From Promethearchaeota archaeon (GTDB lineage: Archaea > Asgardarchaeota > Lokiarchaeia > Sigynarchaeales > SOKP01), in NCBI GenBank assembly GCA_014730295.1, contig WJIN01000084.1:1-47201 (forward strand): a stretch of DNA of 47,201 nt. The letters run 5' to 3'. The notes below the pieces were generated by a model. The model was not told the origin of the DNA. It did not search any database and worked only from the letters and a program-made list of their open reading frames with translations. Shown here piece by piece: positions 1 through 5,472 of this stretch (positions are counted from its first letter, which is position 1; the number at the start of each line of letters is the position of its first letter). Both the position numbers and the translations under genes were made by a program.

Positions 1-2
1 GA

Positions 3-209
3 GACAGATTATATGCATATGATCCTGCTGAGATTTTGAGTATAATTTATAAAAATCGTGAAAAGATGAAAACTAATTGCAAGGATCTAAACGATCGTTA
101 TGTAGATGAATTCAAAGATCCTCGTATCATAGCATTGGTTGGGATGCTTGAAAGTTTTGTAAAAAATGATGCGAATAACACATATAAGATCATTCTCAGG
201 TGGTCCTAA
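3..209 (+). CDS. C-terminal fragment of an unknown protein, cut by the window edge
   Basis: An open frame enters from the left edge and ends at a TAA at 207-209. The 68 visible residues are charged and mostly helical, with a stretch reading YVDEFKDPRIIALVGMLESF. I recognise no family motif. The next gene starts one base after this stop, and an AGGTGG ribosome binding site for it lies inside the end of this frame (198-203), so the two are probably co-transcribed. It belongs to the row of small genes that fills the first 2 kb. The true start lies outside the window. Confidence 0.5.
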   Translation, partial: DRLYAYDPAEILSIIYKNREKMKTNCKDLNDRYVDEFKDPRIIALVGMLESFVKNDANNTYKIILRWS

Positions 210-210
210 A

Positions 211-369
211 ATGAAAGAAATGAAAAAAATAGAAATATTAATCCAACCTGAGATTTGGGATCAATTGAAAGAAATATTTCCAGAACTAAATGATATGGAA
301 AATAACAAATCTGCATTACGAGGTAGAGTAAGCGCAATTATAAATGAAATATTAATAGCGGAGTTATAA
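211..369 (+). CDS. Small ribbon-helix-helix-like protein
   Basis: This 52-residue protein begins with a beta-prone stretch, KKIEILIQPEIWDQLKEIF, and ends with a helix, RGRVSAIINEILIAEL. That strand-helix-helix order is typical of small RHH DNA-binding proteins of plasmids, viruses and antitoxins. I place the start at the ATG at 211 because AGGTGG sits 8 bases upstream; an in-frame ATG at 166 would overlap the previous gene by 44 bases. The next gene starts four bases after the stop. The fold is inferred from the pattern only, and the target is unknown. Confidence 0.5.
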   Translation: MKEMKKIEILIQPEIWDQLKEIFPELNDMENNKSALRGRVSAIINEILIAEL

Positions 370-373
370 AATA

Positions 374-556
374 ATGAGCATAAAAACACTTGTCTTCAAA
401 GCATTAGAGGATATAGAATTAGAGAAAGAAGAGTGTTATTTTCTTATGAGATTCGCTATAACCAAGTTAAGAAATATGGAGCATTGCGATCCCCGTATCC
501 AAATAATTGATCATTTGCTCAGACAAATAGAAATTGAAAAAAACATAATAGATTAA
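374..556 (+). CDS. Small helical protein of unknown function
   Basis: This is a 60-residue, Glu- and Ile-rich protein predicted to be entirely helical, for example IIDHLLRQIEIEKN near the C-terminus. It has no signal peptide, membrane segment or recognisable motif beyond two scattered Cys. It follows the RHH-like gene after four bases and so is probably in the same transcript. It ends just before a nested inverted repeat (560-604) that may end the first transcript of this island. I cannot assign a function. Confidence 0.45.
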   Translation: MSIKTLVFKALEDIELEKEECYFLMRFAITKLRNMEHCDPRIQIIDHLLRQIEIEKNIID

Positions 557-559
557 AAA

Positions 560-604
560 TTTTATTTGAGAGTGTGGCCTGATCTCCAGGACGACCAAAT
601 AAAA
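560..604. repeat. Nested inverted repeat, possible terminator or RNA hairpin
   Basis: The outer arms are TTTTATTTG (560-568) and CAAATAAAA (596-604), a perfect 9-bp match. They enclose an inner hairpin with arms CCTG (578-581) and CAGG (587-590) and a 5-base loop. The enclosed 27 bases are much richer in G and C than the surroundings. The element lies just after a small gene and 40 bases before the next one. It may be a transcription end or a structured leader. Confidence 0.4.
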
Positions 605-644
605 ATTAAAATATAAAAAATGAATATCAAAAGTTGATAAAAAC

Positions 645-872
645 ATGATAGAAAACGATTATATTAAAAAAGCAGATAGCATTGATATTTCGAAACTAGA
701 AAATCTTTCAAACGAACAATTGGACCTATTAGAAATCATAGCAGATAAAACAGAGAATTTCATATTAGATGGTATTGATAGAGTACATTTCTTTGAGATG
801 TTAGCTGGGAGAGTACAAGCGAAAATTAAACACATTCGAAAACAACGAATATTAGGTGATTATAGTGAGTGA
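645..872 (+). CDS. Small helical protein of unknown function
   Basis: This 75-residue protein looks all-helical. An N-terminal acidic half contains DISKLENLSNEQLDLLEII, and a basic C-terminal half contains GRVQAKIKHIRKQR. The basic tail could contact nucleic acid or a partner. Its last codons overlap the likely GTG start of the following RHH-like gene, which implies translational coupling. I recognise no family. Its size and codon use match the other small genes of this island. Confidence 0.45.
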   Translation: MIENDYIKKADSIDISKLENLSNEQLDLLEIIADKTENFILDGIDRVHFFEMLAGRVQAKIKHIRKQRILGDYSE

Positions 873-1059
873 GAATATAGTTAAAATCAACGAAGAACTT
901 TATAGTAAATTGGAGAAGCTCTCAAATCAAATCGGGATCTCTATTGAAATACTTATAAATAAAGAACTTGAAAAACTTCTTAAGATCTTTTTACAATCTC
1001 CGCTTGACGCTTTAGAAAGCATTGAATATGATAATATCATTAAAGAGGTGTTAAAATGA
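865..1059 (+). CDS. Ribbon-helix-helix-like small DNA-binding protein
   Basis: The N-terminal half, IVKINEELYSKLEKLSNQIG followed by SIEILINKELEKLLK, has the strand, helix, turn and helix layout of CopG/RHH regulators. A roughly 20-residue tail follows. I favour the GTG at 865 because AGGTGAT (854-860) lies about five bases upstream; an in-frame GTG at 856 would leave no room for it. The gene overlaps its upstream neighbour by 8 bases, and its stop overlaps the next ATG in an ATGA arrangement. It may regulate the small-gene cluster, which is inference. Confidence 0.5.
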   Translation: MSENIVKINEELYSKLEKLSNQIGISIEILINKELEKLLKIFLQSPLDALESIEYDNIIKEVLK

Positions 1060-1148
1060 GCGTAGAACCCGATCCTGAAATTGAATTGAAATTGAAAACA
1101 AATAATAAATTTCTAATTTTTAAACAATTTTTTTTATTTTATATTTAG
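1056..1148 (+). CDS. Possible 30-residue peptide gene
   Basis: The ATG overlaps the stop of the preceding RHH-like gene (ATGA), the usual sign of translational coupling. The 30 codons encode an acidic, then Lys-rich start and a hydrophobic Phe-rich tail (FKQFFLFYI). The peptide is short, and the tail comes from an extremely T-rich stretch, so it may be a chance frame. No family is recognisable. Confidence 0.25.
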   Translation: MSVEPDPEIELKLKTNNKFLIFKQFFLFYI

Positions 1149-1180
1149 ATATTAATTAATTAAAAAATGATAAAACTCTC

Positions 1181-1333
1181 ATGAAAAACAAGAAGCTTCT
1201 CACTACTTTTGTTCAATCGGATAATAAGAAGCTAAATTTAAGAGAATTGGCTATAATTCTTACAAGTTTATCACTTCTTATTACTCCCTGGATTTTTGTC
1301 TTTTTGCTTTTTTGTTCATGTAAAGAGTTTTAA
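1181..1333 (+). CDS. Putative 50-residue single-pass membrane protein
   Basis: The frame begins with a basic stretch (MKNKKLL), continues with a polar region, and has one hydrophobic segment of about 20 residues, LTSLSLLITPWIFVFLLF, followed by CSCKEF. The topology would be one transmembrane helix near the C-terminus. Small membrane proteins are common in archaeal plasmid and virus islands, and the neighbours have that character. There is no clear ribosome binding site, so expression is uncertain. Confidence 0.35.
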   Translation: MKNKKLLTTFVQSDNKKLNLRELAIILTSLSLLITPWIFVFLLFCSCKEF

Positions 1334-1376
1334 CGTTCAAATCTTACGAAAAGGGGTAAGAAAGAGGGATTATTAG

Positions 1377-1625
1377 ATGAAAGTTGAAATCACAATAAAA
1401 AAACAAATAGAACTCCCAGAATTAATTATTTCAAATTTAGAGAATCTTGTAAGAGCATTGCGAACTCATATATCAGCAAAACATAAAATACTGAAGAAGA
1501 AACATAACCTATTTTTGTCGGCGCATAAAATAAAAAACTCAAAACATAATTTTTTATATATTATGTTAGAAAATGAGGCCGATAATAGCAATCAATCAAT
1601 TTTAAAATTCAAATTTAAACGATAA
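1377..1625 (+). CDS. Small basic protein of unknown function
   Basis: This 82-residue protein is very rich in Lys, His and Asn. It opens with a beta-prone stretch (KVEITIKKQIELP), continues with a helix (LIISNLENLVRALRTHI) and then a basic segment with several His. The composition suggests nucleic-acid binding. A purine-rich GAGGGA lies about 8 bases before the ATG. A short inverted repeat (CTTAC at 1343-1347, GTAAG at 1356-1360) precedes it. No known family is recognised. Confidence 0.4.
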   Translation: MKVEITIKKQIELPELIISNLENLVRALRTHISAKHKILKKKHNLFLSAHKIKNSKHNFLYIMLENEADNSNQSILKFKFKR

Positions 1626-1639
1626 AAATAACTACAAAC

Positions 1640-1996
1640 ATGAGCGGACCACCAAATAAATTAAAGCGCAAACATCGGATTTTGGGATATTTTACCCAAC
1701 TTGAGAAATATCGGATTAATCTAGCTCTAAAACAATATAATATTTCCTCGTATTCTGAATTTCTTCGGCAAGCAGCTTTTTTTTATATTAGGTTTCTCGA
1801 GCTCCTCAAAAATGAGGAGTTAGATCGTTCTAGCATTAATGTAACGTCACCGGCTAAAAATAGGTCCGTAAATTCAAATATTCCAAAAACTTCTCCAGGG
1901 GAAGTTAAACTCAACGAACAAAATAAAATGGAGATTATGAAATTGGTAATAAATGAGATGAAAGAACGTTTTTCTAACGGATCTCTTTTTGAATAA
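1640..1996 (+). CDS. RHH-type, MobC-like plasmid protein candidate
   Basis: This 118-residue protein has a basic N-terminus and then RILGYFTQLEKYRINLALKQ, a Ser-rich turn and SEFLRQAAFFYIRFLELL. That matches the strand-helix-helix core of RHH proteins and resembles the relaxosome accessory (MobC-like) pattern of a residue-rich helix followed by SxFLRxAA. A flexible Ser/Asn/Pro linker and a short helical C-terminus follow. No relaxase is visible in the window, so a mobilisation role is only suggested by resemblance. It is the last of the small-gene row before a roughly 400-base gap. Confidence 0.45.
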   Translation: MSGPPNKLKRKHRILGYFTQLEKYRINLALKQYNISSYSEFLRQAAFFYIRFLELLKNEELDRSSINVTSPAKNRSVNSNIPKTSPGEVKLNEQNKMEIMKLVINEMKERFSNGSLFE

Positions 1997-2391
1997 ATTT
2001 AGGTATATCAAAACATATTAGTTTTGGAATGATTAAAATTTCGGTTTTTGTCGGTATATTTTTTTAGAAAGAGTAGAAAAGTTATGTATACATACTTTTT
2101 ATTATACTAATTATAGAGAAATATCTATCAGAACTTAGTTGAGATTCTATCTGTATATATATTGATATAATTTTTTTTTGCTTGAATAGCATTATATGTG
2201 TTTCAGTTTTTAAATATTCTAGTCTCCGAAATTTTTATTTATTTAAAGAAATAAGCTGTTTGTTAAAGCAGTTAAGCGATATAGCTTAACACTTATAAAA
2301 CTTAAACAAAAAAAATAATAGTTATTAATCATCTTTTTTATATGTAATATAGATTGATGAGAATAATAAAAAAAATTAAGGGTAAATAATT
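1997..2391. other. AT-rich gap carrying the toxin-antitoxin promoter region
   Basis: I see no convincing gene in these 395 bases. They hold a TGTCGGT word (2049-2055), the GTATACATAC motif near 2085, a near-perfect 20-bp palindrome (2271-2290), a TATA-like CTTATAAAA directly after it and a second TATA-like TTTATATG near 2337. The two TATA candidates lie about 100 and 55 bases before the antitoxin start. Confidence 0.5.
2271..2290. promoter_or_regulatory. Palindromic operator candidate upstream of the toxin-antitoxin genes
   Basis: GTTAAGC (2271-2277) and GCTTAAC (2284-2290) form perfect 7-bp arms. The 6-base centre, gATATa, is itself almost palindromic. It sits immediately before a TATA-like CTTATAAAA, about 100 bases upstream of the antitoxin. 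Type II antitoxins usually repress their own promoter through such sites, so autoregulation is the likeliest role. It could also be a hairpin ending the upstream transcript. Confidence 0.45.
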
Positions 2392-2571
2392 ATGTCTAAA
2401 TTAAATATCTTTAAGGAAAAAAAAGACAATAAAGAACACAAAAAGGATCTTCTAAAATATAAAAGAAGTAGAAAGTTTTTGGAGAATCTAGAAAACTCTA
2501 TATTAAGCGAACCTAGTCTGAAAAAGCTCTGGTTATCTCCTGAGGAAGATGAAGCATGGGAGGATTTATAA
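2392..2571 (+). CDS. Antitoxin-like small protein paired with MazF
   Basis: This 59-residue, Lys-rich protein ends in an acidic, tryptophan-containing tail (WLSPEEDEAWEDL). Antitoxins of archaeal MazF pairs often have a basic or DNA-binding N-terminus and an acidic tail that occupies the toxin groove, which fits here. Its last 16 bases overlap the start of the MazF-like gene, so the two are translationally coupled. A start at the ATG at 2392 gives a clean frame. The antitoxin call rests on position, size and tail composition, not on a recognised domain. Confidence 0.55.
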   Translation: MSKLNIFKEKKDNKEHKKDLLKYKRSRKFLENLENSILSEPSLKKLWLSPEEDEAWEDL

Positions 2572-2882
2572 AAGGAGATATTGTGGTTGTTCCTTTTCCT
2601 TTTTCAGATTTAACAGGAAGGAAAAGGAGACCTGCTTTGGTTATAAAAAATTTAAAGGGAAATAATCTTATTCTTTGTCAGATTACAGCACATGGTCGAG
2701 ATATATATTCTATTATTTTAAAAAAACAAGATTACGAAGAAGGGAGTTTAAGAAAAAGTAGCTATATCCAACCTGATATGATCTTCACTATGGATATAAA
2801 TATTATTGCCTATAAGGCAGCAAGAATAAAAAAAAGCAAAATGCAAGAAGTTCTTAATAAATTATTTGAAATTATATCTTAA
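2556..2882 (+). CDS. MazF/PemK-family mRNA interferase toxin
   Basis: This is a 108-residue protein of normal MazF length. The N-terminal signature GDIVVVPFPFSDLTGRKRRP is followed by ALVIKN, the first strands of the SH3-like PemK fold. QITAH follows at the usual place for the conserved strand after the RPALV motif. MazF toxins are ribosome-independent, sequence-specific RNases that arrest growth until bound by their antitoxin. The start overlaps the antitoxin gene. The upstream palindrome at 2271-2290 is a candidate autoregulatory site. An AT-rich, gene-free stretch follows. The family call is firm; cleavage specificity cannot be read. Confidence 0.85.
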   Translation: MGGFIKGDIVVVPFPFSDLTGRKRRPALVIKNLKGNNLILCQITAHGRDIYSIILKKQDYEEGSLRKSSYIQPDMIFTMDINIIAYKAARIKKSKMQEVLNKLFEIIS

Positions 2883-3472
2883 CACATTTTCTTATTTATA
2901 TATTTAGAATAGAGATACAATTCATTTCATTCATTTCTATATCCGAATTATTAAAAGAATGAAAATTAGCCAAGATCTCCGATATTTTGAAAAAAAATGA
3001 ATTTTACGAAAAAACTAAAATCTTTGATAAATTCTAAGATCGATCCTATTTTTTTAATAAGCTTTTTTATTTGTAACATACTTGTAATAACAAGACTATA
3101 GTAATACCTTTATATTACTAAAAAGATTTTTTAATTTTTTTATCCCTTATTTGAGGGTTTCTATAATTTTTTCTTGTTAATTGAAATTTCAAAATCACCA
3201 ATTCAAGACCGACAATATTTCTGATTATGTTAATTCTTTTTATGTCGGTAAATTTGAGACACTCTCTTTCTAATATAAATCCTATCTTTGTTTGTTTTTA
3301 ATAAAAAGATTGTCATATTTAATCCATTTCGATCAGTATTTTAGTTTCGACATAATTAGAAACGGGATAAATACAATTTTCGTCGGACTAAATTTAAAGA
3401 TTTTTAATTTTTGGTTATATTTATAAACTGATAAATAGCCTCATTTTAAAACCGTTTGATTAAAGAATTCTA
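2883..3472. other. Gene-poor, AT-rich boundary region
   Basis: I find no supportable gene in these 590 bases; a 34-codon frame from 2997 is too weak to call. The region contains an inverted repeat with arms ACCGACA (3208-3214) and TGTCGGT (3243-3249), and several T tracts. It separates the small-gene island and toxin-antitoxin pair from the minus-strand metabolic genes, so it may mark the edge of an integrated element. I saw no tRNA or attachment-site duplication. Confidence 0.4.
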
Positions 3473-3685
3473 TTAGATTTGAAAAAACAAAAATTTGAAG
3501 ATTGTATAACCTATAAATATGCTCACCAATACTCCTGCTTCAGATCGATTTAAAATCTCACTTTTCCAGAAAAATAAGAATATGAAGCCTATAACAATAA
3601 AAATCAATGGAATTTCGTAAATCAATAATACTTTTGGTACGTAAAAACTCATGAGAACAGAGCTAAAAAGAATAATAGCAATCAA
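3473..3685 (-). CDS. Small two- to three-helix membrane protein
   Basis: This 70-residue protein is almost entirely hydrophobic. One segment covers about residues 2-17, a second about 20-40 (EIPLIFIVIGFIFLFFW) and a third the C-terminus (AGVLVSIFIGYTIFKFLFF). There is no signal for export beyond the first helix and no recognised domain. It begins 12 bases after the stop of the GNAT gene on the same strand, so the two probably share a transcript. A functional link to the acetyltransferase is not evident. The start codon is uncertain. Confidence 0.4.
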   Translation of the reverse strand: MIAIILFSSVLMSFYVPKVLLIYEIPLIFIVIGFIFLFFWKSEILNRSEAGVLVSIFIGYTIFKFLFFQI

Positions 3686-3697
3686 GCAGAAGTATGA

Positions 3698-4351
3698 CTA
3701 TTTTAAAGTAAATATACCTTCTGAACTCCCATACTCTTCAAATCCTAAAGATTTTATAAAAGAAATCGCAACCTCATTCTTTTCATACACTTCACAACGC
3801 AATTCCTTAATACCTTTATCCTTGAAAAAATTCCACGCTTCTAGTGCTAAATATTTCCCCAATCCTTTCCCTTGATACTCTGGTAAAACTCCCAAGCCAG
3901 ATATAAGCCCTATTTCTCTGTTCAACTTATTAAATTCTACTAAGATAAATCCAACATCTTGAGAATCCATTTCTGCAATTAAAAAACGCGTATCAGGATC
4001 TTCGAAAATTTCCATAAATAATTCTTCGGTTACATTTTTCATTGGAAGTTTGGAAGCAAACCATGATTTGTGGTAAATTTCGTTGATACATGGTATATCA
4101 TCTTTTTCCGCCTTACGCATGTAGACGTTTATTTTATGGGTTGCGATATAGTTTTCAAGTTTTTCAACTGCCAGTTCTTCAGCCTTAGAGATTGGTAAGC
4201 TAAGCCGGACATAATCCTCATCCTCTTGATAGAGAGTGGTAATATTTCTTTCTATATTTGAAAATAAAGATCTTACTCGCTTTCTTAAAATAGATAACTT
4301 ACTCTCATCTAATTCTGAGTTTTCATCTGCCATATGTAACATAAATACCAT
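3698..4351 (-). CDS. GNAT-family N-acetyltransferase with an extra N-terminal region
   Basis: Residues from about 80 to 217 form a GNAT domain. The acetyl-CoA-binding motif A reads LGVLPEYQGKGLGKYLALEA (R/Q-x-x-G-x-G/A type, here QGKGLGK), and the C-terminal half has NEVAISFIKSLGFEEYG, the usual last helix and strand. About 75 residues in front are helical and unrelated to the core, perhaps an oligomerisation arm. The enzyme would transfer acetyl from acetyl-CoA to an amine; the substrate cannot be read. It is followed on the same strand by a small membrane protein. The start at 4351 gives the helical N-terminus, but an internal Met could be used. Confidence 0.8.
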   Translation of the reverse strand: MVFMLHMADENSELDESKLSILRKRVRSLFSNIERNITTLYQEDEDYVRLSLPISKAEELAVEKLENYIATHKINVYMRKAEKDDIPCINEIYHKSWFASKLPMKNVTEELFMEIFEDPDTRFLIAEMDSQDVGFILVEFNKLNREIGLISGLGVLPEYQGKGLGKYLALEAWNFFKDKGIKELRCEVYEKNEVAISFIKSLGFEEYGSSEGIFTLK

Positions 4352-4453
4352 TAAATAATATATAAATCATAGCTAAATGGACTGTTATCGAATTATTTTT
4401 TACAGGTGTCTATACAGTCAAGAATTTAAGAAAGAAAAAATGAGAATTTGAAA

Positions 4454-5320
4454 TTATTTTAATGGATATTCGGGTTCTCGCTTTTCAAAAAATGCTTGGA
4501 CGCCTTCCATAACATCATCAGAGGTGGAACAAAGCATCTGGGAACGATTTTCCAATTGAATAATCGTTTCTAAGCTGGGTGCATCCATAGAAAGATTTAT
4601 GGCTTCTTTTGTCATGCGTAGACCTAATGGGCTTTTGTTTAACAAATTCTGAGCAAGGTTAAATCCCGCATCAAATAAATCATTATCATCCCCCTTTACT
4701 ACTTCCAACACCAGCCCAATTTTTTCAGCCTCATCAGCCTCTACAAATCGTCCAGTATAGAGAATTTCTGCAGCTCGAGACATCCCTATTAATCGCGGGA
4801 GGTGATAACTGCTTGCCATATCAGCACCTGAGAATCCCACTTTAATAAATGCGTTATTAAATTTTGCATTTTCACCTGCTATACGAATATCTGCAGCTAA
4901 AGAGAACGCAAATCCAGCTCCCGATGCAGCGCCTTGTATTAACGCGATTATAGGTTGACTAACCTTTCTCATTTTAACAATCAGTTGCCCCGTGCGCCAT
5001 TGTCCGTACATTTTTGCTTTTATAATATCCTTCTCTGGTACGTCAATAAAGTAAAATTTTTCTTTTAACTTGTCCGGTTTTCTTTTGGATTGAAGGATTG
5101 TTGACTCTTTTAAATCTAGCCCCGCACAGAACGCTCTGCCTGCTGCCTTTAAAATAACCACACGACAATTAAGGTTAACCATCAAATTATCAAATAACGC
5201 ATGTAAATCTTCTATCATTTGAAAAGACATTGCATTCAATTTATCAGGACGATTTAGCGTTAAAACACCGATTCCATTATCTTGAAGTTCAAACTTAATT
5301 GTTTCAAAATTATACACCAT
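4454..5320 (-). CDS. Enoyl-CoA hydratase/isomerase (crotonase) family protein, non-canonical active site
   Basis: This 288-residue protein has the crotonase fold signatures: a first oxyanion-hole region in CRVVILKAAGRAFCAGLDLK, a second in IIALIQGAASGAGFAFSLAA, and SGADMASSYHLPRLIG with TGRFVEADEAEKIGLV. In classical hydratases two Glu lie at positions here occupied by Phe/Ala (GAGFAF) and Ala-Phe (NNAFIKVG). The sequence instead has the GxSGxDM motif of an EchA12-like subgroup, where an Asp may act. The reaction may therefore be isomerisation, a different hydration, or another CoA-ester step. It lies downstream of the glycyl radical enzyme on the same strand, 152 bases after its end, consistent with a joint pathway but probably not one tight operon. 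Confidence 0.8.
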   Translation of the reverse strand: MVYNFETIKFELQDNGIGVLTLNRPDKLNAMSFQMIEDLHALFDNLMVNLNCRVVILKAAGRAFCAGLDLKESTILQSKRKPDKLKEKFYFIDVPEKDIIKAKMYGQWRTGQLIVKMRKVSQPIIALIQGAASGAGFAFSLAADIRIAGENAKFNNAFIKVGFSGADMASSYHLPRLIGMSRAAEILYTGRFVEADEAEKIGLVLEVVKGDDNDLFDAGFNLAQNLLNKSPLGLRMTKEAINLSMDAPSLETIIQLENRSQMLCSTSDDVMEGVQAFFEKREPEYPLK

Positions 5321-5472
5321 AGAATTTCAACTCTTTTTTAATGAATGTATTGCATTATAATTAGTTGTATTTCTTATTAAATAGATATTGAATAATTAGA
5401 TGGAGAGAGCTTTCTGTAATTAATTGGTAGAAAAATTTAAAAAAGGAAAAAAATAACAAACTTTTTTATATA

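Noticed and set aside
1343..1360. CTTAC/GTAAG hairpin as a regulatory element
   Set aside because: Arms are only 5 bp in AT-rich DNA; such matches are expected by chance.
2997..3101. 34-codon frame in the gene-poor stretch
   Set aside because: No ribosome binding site, extreme T content and no coupling to a neighbour; likely a chance frame.
2049..3249. Recurring TGTCGGT words (2049, 3243, inverted at 3208) as a repeat family
   Set aside because: Only a 7-base core is shared, spacing is irregular and there is no consistent relation to gene starts.
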